Origin: BQWY01 sp046351095
Lineage (GTDB): Bacteria > Nitrospirota > Nitrospiria > Nitrospirales > Nitrospiraceae
Length of the DNA stretch: 64,000 nucleotides
Reading direction: 5' to 3'
Assembly: GCA_046351095.1 (NCBI GenBank)
Contig: JAXLZC010000001.1
Location: 3,095,634-3,159,633, forward strand
A program made the position numbers and the translations under genes. This document shows, piece after piece, positions 17,443-26,983 of the stretch. The notes under the pieces are model-generated. The model did no database searches. It was not told the DNA's origin and was given only the letters and a program-made list of their open reading frames with translations. Within the stretch, counting starts at the first letter, position 1, and every line of letters begins with the position of its first letter.

Positions 17443-20271
17443 GTGAATCAGGTGGATGCTGTGACGACGACAAAAACATCGACGACTCGGACGCAGCGCG
17501 ACGAGGCCGTGTACGCGGAGATGGAAGCCCTGGTTGCGGCTGCCTCTGCTCTGTTCCGGTCCACACCCATGCCGTTACAGTCGTGCCTCGAGCTTCGCCG
17601 ACGTGTCGCTGCGCGTCTGCGTATTGACGACCCCCTGTCAACAATCCAACAGCGGTTGGCTCAGCAACAGCCAAAGGCGTTACGGCATCCGGGCTTGGCC
17701 GCCATCCTTCCCGAGCGCGAACTGGGAGAGTGGGCACTGTCGGTTGAGGCGGTGAATGTCCTGCTGGACGAGGTGCAGCGGCATCGCCCGGAACAGATTC
17801 TCGAGTTCGGATGCGGCAGCAGCACCGTGGCGTTGACCTGGGCCATGCAACAGCGGGCAGGCGCCAGCCGACGGGCCCTCGTGGCCAGCGTGGATCAGTC
17901 GGAAGTCTTTCGCGCCAAGACGGTGAGTCGGTTGGAGGCCCTGGGATTGGCGACATCGGTCAATATTCTCCACGCGCCGCTACGCGAGCACGAGCTCGAT
18001 GGCCTGTCTTGTGTCGGGTATGGGATTGAACCGTCTTGTGTCGGTGAGTGGTTGGGAGGCGGAAAGCCGGACTTCGTCTTGATCGACGGCCCGGCTGCCG
18101 ATCACGGCGGGCGTTTTGCCACCGTTCCGTCCGTGATGACCTATCTCCAGCCGGGGGCGAGGATCTATCTGGACGATGCGCTCCGGGACAGTGAGCTGGC
18201 CATCGCCGATTGGTGGTCTCGCCTCGGGTATGTGGCTGTGGAAGGCATTCTCTGGGTCGGCAAGGGGCTCTTGGTCGGCCGTATCGGAGAGCGCAGGATT
18301 TCGAACCGCTCGCGCGCCTTTCTCCTCGACATGATCCAGCCTCACGATACCGAGGATGCAACAGCGCTGCGAATGCCCGTCGCGCGTGTGCGCACCTCGG
18401 CGCCTGAACCGCCGGATCCAGGATCGGAAGTGGGACCCGTTGCGAGGCCGTCTGCGGCCGTATCGCAACGGACTGGTGGAACCTGTGTGTTCGTCAATAC
18501 CTACTACCCGGGATTTTTGAAGACACACTATCAACGGAATTCGCACCTCGCCGCGGCGTCCTACGAAACTCAACATGCCGCATTAATCGCGGCGGGATTC
18601 GGCGACAGCGATTTTTACTCCGAAGGGCTCCGGCATGCCGGATGGGCGACCTCCGACCTGATCGTGAATTGCGAACCGCTGCAGCAGGCGTGGGTTCGAG
18701 AGAGCGGACGGGATACGTCGTTGGCGGGATTGGCGGTCGCCGTCGAGCAGATTCGTCGCGCGTCTCCCGATGTGGTGTATCTCCACGATCTCGGATTGGC
18801 TTCGACGGAATTTCTTACACGGATCCGTCCGTTTGCACGTCTCATCGTCGGGCAAATCGCTTCGCCGGTTCCTCCGCAAGCGGATGTGCGCGGTCTCGAT
18901 ATCATCGTCAGCTCATTCCCGCATTTCGTGGACATGTTTCGCGCACAAGGCATTACGGCCTATTACCAGCCGTTGGCCTTCGAGCCGCGCCTGTTGCCTC
19001 GACTTGTCGACGGCGAGCGGACGCACGGCGTCACGTTTGTCGGTGGATTATCGCCGGCACATCGCGAGCGACAGGAGTTTATCCGGGCGTTGGCACAGCG
19101 CGTTCCCTTGGAATGTTGGGGCTACGGCACGCAGTCGTTGGTCCAGGCCGGTGTGGATGCGTCCCGTCTTCACGGAGAATGTTGGGGCCTCGAGATGTTC
19201 AACGTCCTCCGACGCTCAAGGTTGACGATCAATCATCATATCGATGCGGCGAAGTCGTCCGCCAACAACATGCGACTGTTCGAGGCGACCGGCTGCGGCG
19301 CATTGCTCATCACCGACTACAAGGACAACCTCCATCGCTTGTTCGACGTCGGGTCGGAAGTCGTCGCATACCGGTCGCTGGACGAATGTGTGGAACTCGT
19401 CACCCACTATCTGGCGCATCCGGATGAAGCCGCCGCCATCGCCCGACGCGGACAGGCGCGTACGTTAGGGGAACATGCGTACGGTCGTCGTATGGCGCAC
19501 ACCGCGACTATGCTGGGGCGCCATCTCCGTGCGAACCCGACAGCCGATTGCGCGCCGGTGGATCGCAGTCAAGTATCGTCGGCGAAACGCGCGGTCGATC
19601 CGGCGGATATCCCGGTCGAACTTGCGGCCGCGTGGGAGTCCCCCGAGATTCCGGCTCGCCAACGCGCATTGGTGGACGACGAATTGCGGCAGATGTGGGC
19701 CGGTCACGCTCCAGTCATCTTTCAGGTGTTGGCACAGGCGCTCCGTCCGTTTGTCCGCCCTGGAATCGGCGTCCTGGAGATCGGCTGCGCCAGCGGCTAC
19801 TACGCGCAGGTCCTCGAATATCTCCTGAGCACGTCGCTGACTTACACAGGGGTGGACGTGTCGGCAGCCATGGTGGCCTTGGCACGTGAGTGCGACCCGG
19901 GGTTGGATGTGCGTGTGGGTAACGGCGCGAAACTGGAATTCACAGATGGGGCGTTCCCGATCGCCGTGTCGTCCTGTGTGCTGCTCCATGTCCGGGACTA
20001 TGCGGACCATATTCGAGAGGCTGCCAGAGTGTCGTCTGATGTGGTGGTGTTGCATCGCACGCCGATTTGCCGCAGCGCACCCACGCAGTATTTTCGAAAG
20101 CTGGCCTATGGCGTCGAGACGCAGGAGCTGCGTTTCAACGAAGCGGAGTTGTTCCGCATCGCGCACGAAGCCGGTTTGCGGCTACACGAGGTCTTGGAAT
20201 ACGAGCAGAACCAGGCGCGCGATGAATTTGAGGCGACCTATGTTTTCAGAAAAAGCCCCGACGGATTTTGA
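17443..20271 (+). CDS. Methyltransferase / CgeB-like glycosyltransferase / methyltransferase fusion
   Basis: This 942-residue protein appears to join three catalytic modules. Module 1 (about residues 95-290) is a class I SAM-type fold with ILEFGCGSST and a later DFVLIDGPAADHGGR. Module 2 (about 345-690) resembles CgeB/glycosyltransferase-4-like proteins: CVFVNTYYPGFLKTHYQRN at its start and RLFEATGCGALLITDYKDN near its end. Module 3 (about 745-905) is a second SAM methyltransferase with VLEIGCASGYYAQVLEYLL and VSSCVLLHVRDY. The start is uncertain: GTG codons at 17443, 17452 and 17461 are in frame, and the last two have AGGTG-type sites just upstream. Substrates are unknown. Its position in the flagellar locus suggests glycan assembly and modification on flagellin. 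Confidence 0.75.
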   Translation: MNQVDAVTTTKTSTTRTQRDEAVYAEMEALVAAASALFRSTPMPLQSCLELRRRVAARLRIDDPLSTIQQRLAQQQPKALRHPGLAAILPERELGEWALSVEAVNVLLDEVQRHRPEQILEFGCGSSTVALTWAMQQRAGASRRALVASVDQSEVFRAKTVSRLEALGLATSVNILHAPLREHELDGLSCVGYGIEPSCVGEWLGGGKPDFVLIDGPAADHGGRFATVPSVMTYLQPGARIYLDDALRDSELAIADWWSRLGYVAVEGILWVGKGLLVGRIGERRISNRSRAFLLDMIQPHDTEDATALRMPVARVRTSAPEPPDPGSEVGPVARPSAAVSQRTGGTCVFVNTYYPGFLKTHYQRNSHLAAASYETQHAALIAAGFGDSDFYSEGLRHAGWATSDLIVNCEPLQQAWVRESGRDTSLAGLAVAVEQIRRASPDVVYLHDLGLASTEFLTRIRPFARLIVGQIASPVPPQADVRGLDIIVSSFPHFVDMFRAQGITAYYQPLAFEPRLLPRLVDGERTHGVTFVGGLSPAHRERQEFIRALAQRVPLECWGYGTQSLVQAGVDASRLHGECWGLEMFNVLRRSRLTINHHIDAAKSSANNMRLFEATGCGALLITDYKDNLHRLFDVGSEVVAYRSLDECVELVTHYLAHPDEAAAIARRGQARTLGEHAYGRRMAHTATMLGRHLRANPTADCAPVDRSQVSSAKRAVDPADIPVELAAAWESPEIPARQRALVDDELRQMWAGHAPVIFQVLAQALRPFVRPGIGVLEIGCASGYYAQVLEYLLSTSLTYTGVDVSAAMVALARECDPGLDVRVGNGAKLEFTDGAFPIAVSSCVLLHVRDYADHIREAARVSSDVVVLHRTPICRSAPTQYFRKLAYGVETQELRFNEAELFRIAHEAGLRLHEVLEYEQNQARDEFEATYVFRKSPDGF

Positions 20272-21265
20272 CCGCCTGCGTAAGGCGAAGGTGCTGATCA
20301 CCGGCGGATTGGGCTTCATCGGGTCCAATCTGGCGGAGCGACTGGTGCGCTTGGGAGCCGAGGTCACGCTGCTGGACAGCATGATTCCCGAGTACGGCGG
20401 CAATTTGCGTAATGTGCACGGGATTCAGCAGCGGGTGCGGATCAATATTTCCGATGTGCGGGACGCCCATGCGTTGCGGTACTTAGTGCAAGGGCAGGAC
20501 ATTCTTTTCAATCTCGCGGGACAAACGAGCCACCTCGATTCGATGGAGCATCCGCGAGCCGATCTCGACATCAATGCGGCTGCGCAACTGTCGATTTTGG
20601 AGACCTGTCGACATTGTAATCCCGGCATCAAGGTCGTGTTTGCCAGTACGCGCCAAATTTATGGCCGACCGGATCGTCTGCCGGTTGACGAAACGCATCC
20701 GCTACGACCGGTCGACGTCAACGGCATCAACAAGCTGGCCGGGGAGATGTATCACCTCTTGTATCACCAGGTGTACGGCATCCGCACCGTCGTGCTGCGC
20801 CTGACGAATACGTATGGACCGCGTATGCGCGTGAAGGATGCGCGTCAGACGTTTTTGGGGATTTGGATTCGCCGTGTGATCGAAGGATCGCCCATTTTGG
20901 TGTACGGCGACGGGCAGCAGTTGCGCGATTTTAATTATGTCGACGACGTCGTCGATGCCCTTGTGTTGGCCGCTACGCGGGAGACGGCGTACGGGGAGGT
21001 CTACAACCTTGGGTGCGATCAACCTGTGACGTTGCAGGACACCGCGAAGATTCTGATCGATTTGTACGGGAGAGGCAGCCTGAAGTTGGTGCCGTTTCCG
21101 GAGGACAGAAAGTCCATCGATATCGGCGACTACTACGGCGACTACACCAAGATCCGTGCGCAGTTGGGATGGACACCACGTGTTGCGTTGCGCGACGGCT
21201 TGATGAAGACGTTGGCCTATTACACCGACCATGCGGAGTATTACTGGTCCCGTGAAGCTGCCTAA
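20240..21265 (+). CDS. NAD-dependent epimerase/dehydratase (extended SDR)
   Basis: This 341-residue extended SDR has the Rossmann motif TGGLGFIGSNLAERL near its N-terminus, VVFASTRQIYG, and a C-terminal substrate part with VYNLGCDQPVTLQDTAKILI. It is expected to epimerise, dehydrate or decarboxylate a nucleotide sugar. At the usual YxxxK active site the sequence reads NGINK, so residue 161 is Asn where Tyr is expected while Lys165 is kept. The ATG at 20240 overlaps the previous gene by 32 bases and has GAGG eight bases upstream; most of the longer open frame lies inside that gene. With the next aminotransferase it suggests synthesis of an amino-sugar donor. Confidence 0.85.
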   Translation: MFSEKAPTDFDRLRKAKVLITGGLGFIGSNLAERLVRLGAEVTLLDSMIPEYGGNLRNVHGIQQRVRINISDVRDAHALRYLVQGQDILFNLAGQTSHLDSMEHPRADLDINAAAQLSILETCRHCNPGIKVVFASTRQIYGRPDRLPVDETHPLRPVDVNGINKLAGEMYHLLYHQVYGIRTVVLRLTNTYGPRMRVKDARQTFLGIWIRRVIEGSPILVYGDGQQLRDFNYVDDVVDALVLAATRETAYGEVYNLGCDQPVTLQDTAKILIDLYGRGSLKLVPFPEDRKSIDIGDYYGDYTKIRAQLGWTPRVALRDGLMKTLAYYTDHAEYYWSREAA

Positions 21266-22403
21266 GCGTATCCCCCTCATGGCCTTGGATAACATGGCTG
21301 CGCGCCATCGCGATGCCGTGCTTGCGGCGATGCAACGTGTCCTGGACGGCGGATGGTACATCCTCGGGCAGGAAGTGGAGGCATTCGAGCGTGAATGGGC
21401 CGCCTACCTAGGCACGGCGTCCTGCATCGGTGTGGGGAACGGAACCGATGCGATTGCGGTCGCCTTGCGTGCCGTCGGCGTGCAGTCTGGCGATGAGGTG
21501 CTGACCGTGTCGCATACGGCGGTGGCGACGGTCGCCGCGATCGAGCAGATCGGTGCCGTGCCGGTGCTGGTCGATATCGATCCGCGGTCGCGTTGTCTGG
21601 ACCCGGCCCGTGTCGCCGATCTCTGCACGGACCGCACACGCGCAATGGTGCCGGTGCACATGTACGGGCAGCCCGCTCCGATGCCTGCGTTGCTGTCCAT
21701 CGCCAAGCAATATGGACTTCGTGTGGTCGAAGATTGCGCGCAGGCGCATGGAGCCGAGATTGACGGTCGAAAAGTCGGCACATTCGGCGATGCGGCGGCA
21801 TTCAGTTTTTATCCGACGAAAAATCTCGGTGCGTTCGGCGATGCCGGCGCCGTCGTAACGGGGAGTGCGGAGGTCGCGACGGCGGCCCGTGCGCTTCGAC
21901 AATACGGCTGGGCGACGCGGTATGTCAGCGACCGCCCCGGCATCAATTCGCGATTGGACGAATTGCATGCCGCCTGTCTTCGCGTGTTGCTGCCGCAGTT
22001 GGATGCGGACAATCGGCGTCGTCGCGACATTGCCGCGGCCTATCACACCGCCGTCCGGGACTGCGGCGTGCGAGTCCCCGCGCGTATCGACGGCACCACA
22101 CCGGTTGTGCACCTCTATGTGGTGGAGTGCGCCGAGCGGGAGCGATTCGAAGCCCATATGTCTCAACGCGGTATCGACACCGGCCGGCACTACCCCATGG
22201 CCGTCCATGAGCAGCCGGCCTATTGCGGGCGGCTGCGCGGACACGATCGTTTGCCGAATACGGAACGTCTGTATCGTGAATTGGTCACATTGCCGTGCCA
22301 TCCCGGCTTGACGGATGAGGAGGTTCGTTGCATCTGCGACGCCCTCGCCGAGTGGAACCCGAGTCTGTCGACCGGAGACGCAACACGCCGCGCCGCCGCG
22401 TAA
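21252..22403 (+). CDS. DegT/DnrJ/EryC1/StrS-family sugar aminotransferase
   Basis: This PLP-dependent aminotransferase acts on keto-sugar nucleotides. Features: LDGGWYILGQEVEAFEREWA, GVGNGTDAIAVALRAVGV, VPVHMYGQPAPM, VEDCAQAHGAE and the PLP-lysine region FSFYPTKNLGAFGDAGAVV (Lys190). Then comes RLDELHAACLRVLLPQLD and a C-terminal GRHYPMAVHEQPAY. The GTG at 21252 overlaps the end of the SDR gene and gives 383 residues beginning MKLPKRIPLMALDN; an ATG at 21231 is in frame but lacks a ribosome site. Coupled with the SDR it would install an amino group on a sugar, as in many flagellin and O-antigen glycan pathways. Confidence 0.9.
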   Translation: MKLPKRIPLMALDNMAARHRDAVLAAMQRVLDGGWYILGQEVEAFEREWAAYLGTASCIGVGNGTDAIAVALRAVGVQSGDEVLTVSHTAVATVAAIEQIGAVPVLVDIDPRSRCLDPARVADLCTDRTRAMVPVHMYGQPAPMPALLSIAKQYGLRVVEDCAQAHGAEIDGRKVGTFGDAAAFSFYPTKNLGAFGDAGAVVTGSAEVATAARALRQYGWATRYVSDRPGINSRLDELHAACLRVLLPQLDADNRRRRDIAAAYHTAVRDCGVRVPARIDGTTPVVHLYVVECAERERFEAHMSQRGIDTGRHYPMAVHEQPAYCGRLRGHDRLPNTERLYRELVTLPCHPGLTDEEVRCICDALAEWNPSLSTGDATRRAAA

Positions 22404-22413
22404 GGAGCCCCGC

Positions 22414-25400
22414 ATGCCTCGTTATTACTGTACGTATTTTGACCGCAACTATCTCGTGAAGGGCCTCGCATTGATCGACTCGCTGCGGCGGCATGAACGG
22501 GCCGGCTTTCGGTTGTATGTCGTGTGTCTGGATGAGATGACGCGGCTGCTGTTGACGCGTTTGTCCTTGCCGGAGGTCGTGACGGTTCCGGTTCACGAGA
22601 TCGAGCAGGGCGACGATGCGTTACGCGCCGCCAAGGCCGACCGCACGCAGGTGGAATACTATTGGACGTTGACGCCGACCATCATCCTCCGCCTGTTGGA
22701 GCGCGAGCCGTCCATCGACGTGCTGACCTATTTGGATGCGGACCTCTATGTGTTCAGCGATCCGCAGCCGATCTTCGACGAGTTGGGCACGCGCGCGATC
22801 CTCATTCATGAACATCGATTCTCTCCGGCGCAACGACACTTGGCCACCCACAATGGAATCTATAACGTCGGCTGGCTCAGTTTCCGACGCAATGCCGCCG
22901 CACGGACCGCCCTGGAGTGGTGGCGGGCGCGATGCCTCGAATGGTGTCGTGCGCAATACGAGAACGGGAAGATGGGCGATCAGATGTACCTGAACGATTG
23001 GCCGACACGCTTCGGCGAGGTCGTTGTCCTGCGGCACATCGGCGGGGGCGTCGGTCCGTGGAATCACGATCGGTATGCGTGGGCTCGACGGGACGATGGG
23101 ATACCGACCGTCGATGGGCAGCCGGTGATCTTCTACCACTTTCATTCGTTCACCTGCGTCAATGCCGCGGTCGTGTTGCCGGTGAAACATCCGCACTATC
23201 CGCTGCCGCAAGGAGCGCTTGGTCTCTGTTTTCTGCCGTATGTACGAGCGATCGAGAAGGCACACGCGTATGTGCGAGCCGTCGAGCCGACGTTCGAGGC
23301 GGGCATGCGTACGGAGGTGGAGGTGACGGAACACCACACGTTTTTGGCGCAGCATCAGTATGCTGCGGGCTTCGCACAGCAGGGCCTCCCGCACACCGTG
23401 CATGCGCTTGATGCCGAGTGGGACCTCTATGCGGCGTCGAATATTCGTGCCACACAGACATCTCACGGTGAGCGTCCTGCGGCGTCTACGCCGCCACCTG
23501 CGTCGGTCTCGTCTGGTGGCGGGTCCACTTCAGGGCGATTGCCGATCTGCGAGGTGTCTCCGGAGGCACGCCTCCAGGCGCAGATGTTGGCCCTCGCGAC
23601 TATCTCGGTCGACTGTGAGCGCCTTGAGCGAATGATGAGGCAGGTCGGCACGGATCCCAGTGCGCTGGGGCGTGCGGTCCAACAGTGGGTGGAGACGCTC
23701 CCTGCGGAGTCCGCCCAGTTCCGGCACGCGTTGCAGGGGCGATCCTTAGGGGAAATCGCCTGCCTCCCAGAGCGGGTGCGTCTTGGGGGCGGGTATGTGC
23801 AACCGCGGATCGAACAACTACTGCAGTGGTTGTTCGGGTCGAAGGAAACGACCAATTTTACGTATGACCTGACGGACTTGAATCGCGAGCAACTGGCATG
23901 GTTCGTCGCCGGGGTCGCGTCGATCACGCCATCGCAAGCCATGGCCTATATGGATGAGCTTGAGCAGGACGCAGCCTTGCGTGCTCATGTCCGTACCAAG
24001 ACGCTGGAAGGAGCGTTCAAAACGACCGCTGACTCGGATGCACGGTATGGCCGACGTGCGGGATGGTATGCGCTGGTTCGTGCGTTGAAGCCGAGAGTGG
24101 TCGTAGAGACCGGTGTCGATAAGGGGTTGGGAACCTGTGTGTTGGCGGCCGCCTTACTCAAGAATCGTGCGGAAGGTGCGGTCGGCCGTCTGTATGCCAC
24201 CGACATCAATCCCAAGGCGGGGTATCTGTTGAGCGGGCCTTATGCAGAGGTTGGGCGCATCCTCTACGGCGATTCGATCGACACCTTACGGCGCCTCGAT
24301 GCGACGATCGATCTGTTTATTGCCGACAGTGCCCACGAAACGGAGTACGAGGCACGAGAATATGCCTGTGTGGCTGAGAAGCTGGCGCCGACGGCGCTTG
24401 TCCTCAGCGACAACGCTCATGTGTCGCCGGCGCTTGCCGCCTTCGCGCACCACACCGGCCGACGCTACACATTTTTTCGTGAGCAACCGAAGGACCATTT
24501 TTATCCCGGCGCGGGAATCGGCGCCGCCGTCGTCGCAACGGGCGCCCGAACGGCGTCGGCGACACATGCGCCGCTGGCCTGCTCCGCTCGAGAGACGTCC
24601 GGTGGGCCAGCCCCACGTATCTCGGTCCTCGTGTCCTCCTACAACGCACAAGCGCATATCTGGGAGTGTTTGGAGGATCTGCAACGCCAAACGATCGCCA
24701 AGGATTTGGAGATCATTGTGGTGGACGCCGCCTCTCCCCAGCATGAGCGGGTGGTGATCGAGGCCTTTCAGCAGAAGTACGCCAACATTACGTTTGTCCG
24801 CACGCCGACGCGAATCGGTGTGTATGCCGCGTGGAATCTTGCGCTTCGCCTCGCGCGCGGCACGTATGTGACTCCGTTCAGCACGAACGATCGCCTGAGC
24901 CCGGACGCCTATGCGCGGCTGGCGCAGGAGTTGGATGCCAATCCGGAGGTGATGCTGGTATACGGGGACACGCATGTCACAAAGACGCCGCACGAGCGCT
25001 TCGAAGCGCATACACGTGTCGCGACGTGGCGGTGGCCGGACTATTCGTACGAGCACTTGCAGCGGGAGTGTCTGGTCGGGCCGCATCCCATGTGGCGGCG
25101 GGCCGTCCACGCCGACATCGGATATTTCGACGAGAGCTATCTGGCCCTCGGCGACCAGGAGTTTTGGCTGCGGATGGGCGCTCGGTACGCGTTACGGCAC
25201 ATCCCTGTCGTGACGGGACTGTATTGGATGTCGGCGGACGGGTTGTCGAACCGTCCGGAACTGGCCGGCCCCGAGCAAGAACGGCTTCGACGTGCCTATC
25301 CGTCGACGTCTGTGGCGCGGGCCGCAACGGCGTCGTCCTCCAACCCGGTCGCGGTGGGCTCCGATTGTCAATGCTCGGTCATCATTCCCGTGTGGAATAA

Positions 25401-26970
25401 ATGCGAGTTGACGCAGCAGTGTATCGTCGCCTTGGCCGAAACCACGAACAATGTGTCATGGGAATTGATCGTCGTCGATAACGGCTCGACCGACGAGACA
25501 CCGACCTTCCTGTCCACGCTCGGCGGTGATGTGCGCGTCATTCGCAATGACGAGAATCTCGGTTTCGCGAAGGCCTGCAATCAGGGCGCGGCTGTCGCGA
25601 AGGGACAGTATCTCGTCTTCCTCAATAATGACACGATTCCGCAACAAGGCTGGCTGTCGGAGATGGTCAAGGAAGTGGAGACGCATCCAGAGGTCACGGT
25701 CGTCGGCAGCAAGCTGTTGTATGAGGACAGTACGGTCCAACACGCAGGTGTGGTGTTTTCCAAGGTCTTTCAGACGCCCTATCACATCTACAGAGGTGTA
25801 GCCAGCCGGCATCCGATTGTGAATCGACGCCGGGAGTTCCAAGCCGTGACGGCAGCCTGCATGTTGGTACGACGACATGACTTCGACGCGGTCGGCGGTT
25901 TCGACGAAGGGTACCGGAACGGATTTGAAGACGCGGATCTCTGTCTGAAAATCCGCGAACGCGGCGGACGAATCGTCTATCAACCGGCCAGTGTCCTGTA
26001 CCATTTGGAGAGCCAAACGCCTGGAAGGAAAGCGCACGACAGCGAAAATGGCGACCGGTTGAAAGCGCGATGGGGGGGCTTGGTATTTCATGCCGATGAG
26101 GACCGGTATTACCTCGAGGACGAGCTTGCCCAAACGCATTACGAGGAAGACGGGAAAATGCGGTTTCGTGTCGAGCATCTGGCCGATTCCGTGCAACGGA
26201 CCCAATGGCAGGTCGTGTCGGCTATCGAAGCGTGTGGGCTCCGGAAAGATCTTGATGGGATGCGAGCGTGTTTGGCGAAGCCGACCACGTGGCCTGCAGA
26301 TTTGATTACTCTGCAATGGGCGGCTGCGCTCTGTACGGTCGCCGGTGTGCCTCAGTATGGAGAGGCATTTTGGACGCGGATCCTTGAATTGGGGGAAGAC
26401 GCATCGGCGCGTGTGGCGCTTGCGCAGGCGGCCGTTGATCGTGGAGATCATCGCACGGCAGCGACGCATCTGGACGCCGCGCTGAAGCACCATCCTGAGC
26501 ACGGATCAGCGTGGTTTGTGAAGGGGGTAATGCTCATGAGTTCCCGGTCGTTTGCAGAAGCGGCCACGGCTTTTGAACGGGCAATTCGGTATGGCGCTGA
26601 CGCGCGAAAGGCGCGGCTTGGTCTCTGCATGGCCGCAAGCGGACAACAACAATTCGAGCGTGCGTGGAAGCTGTGCGACGAATTGATCAGCGCGTACCCT
26701 GATGATCAAGACGTCTTGCATTGGCTGATACGTGCGGCAGCCGAGCTGCAGCGATGGCTGCCTCTGTCGGAGCACCTGGCCACGTATGTGGCGCGGAATC
26801 CTGTCGATCTCTCTGCACGGTTTGCCTATGCCGGCGCGCTTGTGCGCACGGGGCGCACGGATCTCGCGAAGCGAGAGTACGAAGCCATCAAGGCCCTGAA
26901 TCCGACCTTCGACGGATTGAGCGAGTTGGCCGCCGCGGTGTCCGGCGCGCCATCCGTGCAGGCTGCATAA
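22414..26970 (+). CDS. Giant multi-domain glycosyltransferase (GT + SAM-like + two GT2 + TPR)
   Basis: This 1518-residue protein carries at least five modules. Residues ~1-260 are a nucleotide-sugar transferase with a DxD-type motif DAD at 108-110 (TYLDADLYVF). Residues ~530-715 look like a SAM-dependent methyltransferase/CmcI-like fold (VVVETGVDKGLGTCVLAAAL, LFIADSAHETEYEA). Residues ~736-960 are a GT2 domain (ISVLVSSYNAQAHIWECLED, IIVVDAASPQ). Residues ~988-1235 are a second GT2 (CSVIIPVWNKCELTQQC, ELIVVDNGSTDETP, FLNNDT). The C-terminal ~260 residues are TPR-like. The ATG at 22414 has AAGGAG at 22402-22407. No membrane segment or signal is seen, so it should act in the cytoplasm, possibly on flagellin before export. 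Confidence 0.8.
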   Translation: MPRYYCTYFDRNYLVKGLALIDSLRRHERAGFRLYVVCLDEMTRLLLTRLSLPEVVTVPVHEIEQGDDALRAAKADRTQVEYYWTLTPTIILRLLEREPSIDVLTYLDADLYVFSDPQPIFDELGTRAILIHEHRFSPAQRHLATHNGIYNVGWLSFRRNAAARTALEWWRARCLEWCRAQYENGKMGDQMYLNDWPTRFGEVVVLRHIGGGVGPWNHDRYAWARRDDGIPTVDGQPVIFYHFHSFTCVNAAVVLPVKHPHYPLPQGALGLCFLPYVRAIEKAHAYVRAVEPTFEAGMRTEVEVTEHHTFLAQHQYAAGFAQQGLPHTVHALDAEWDLYAASNIRATQTSHGERPAASTPPPASVSSGGGSTSGRLPICEVSPEARLQAQMLALATISVDCERLERMMRQVGTDPSALGRAVQQWVETLPAESAQFRHALQGRSLGEIACLPERVRLGGGYVQPRIEQLLQWLFGSKETTNFTYDLTDLNREQLAWFVAGVASITPSQAMAYMDELEQDAALRAHVRTKTLEGAFKTTADSDARYGRRAGWYALVRALKPRVVVETGVDKGLGTCVLAAALLKNRAEGAVGRLYATDINPKAGYLLSGPYAEVGRILYGDSIDTLRRLDATIDLFIADSAHETEYEAREYACVAEKLAPTALVLSDNAHVSPALAAFAHHTGRRYTFFREQPKDHFYPGAGIGAAVVATGARTASATHAPLACSARETSGGPAPRISVLVSSYNAQAHIWECLEDLQRQTIAKDLEIIVVDAASPQHERVVIEAFQQKYANITFVRTPTRIGVYAAWNLALRLARGTYVTPFSTNDRLSPDAYARLAQELDANPEVMLVYGDTHVTKTPHERFEAHTRVATWRWPDYSYEHLQRECLVGPHPMWRRAVHADIGYFDESYLALGDQEFWLRMGARYALRHIPVVTGLYWMSADGLSNRPELAGPEQERLRRAYPSTSVARAATASSSNPVAVGSDCQCSVIIPVWNKCELTQQCIVALAETTNNVSWELIVVDNGSTDETPTFLSTLGGDVRVIRNDENLGFAKACNQGAAVAKGQYLVFLNNDTIPQQGWLSEMVKEVETHPEVTVVGSKLLYEDSTVQHAGVVFSKVFQTPYHIYRGVASRHPIVNRRREFQAVTAACMLVRRHDFDAVGGFDEGYRNGFEDADLCLKIRERGGRIVYQPASVLYHLESQTPGRKAHDSENGDRLKARWGGLVFHADEDRYYLEDELAQTHYEEDGKMRFRVEHLADSVQRTQWQVVSAIEACGLRKDLDGMRACLAKPTTWPADLITLQWAAALCTVAGVPQYGEAFWTRILELGEDASARVALAQAAVDRGDHRTAATHLDAALKHHPEHGSAWFVKGVMLMSSRSFAEAATAFERAIRYGADARKARLGLCMAASGQQQFERAWKLCDELISAYPDDQDVLHWLIRAAAELQRWLPLSEHLATYVARNPVDLSARFAYAGALVRTGRTDLAKREYEAIKALNPTFDGLSELAAAVSGAPSVQAA

Positions 26971-26983
26971 GGGCCGTGACCCC

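Noticed and set aside
25456..26502. 348-residue minus-strand open frame
   Set aside because: It overlaps the second GT2 and TPR region of the giant transferase and has no recognisable features.
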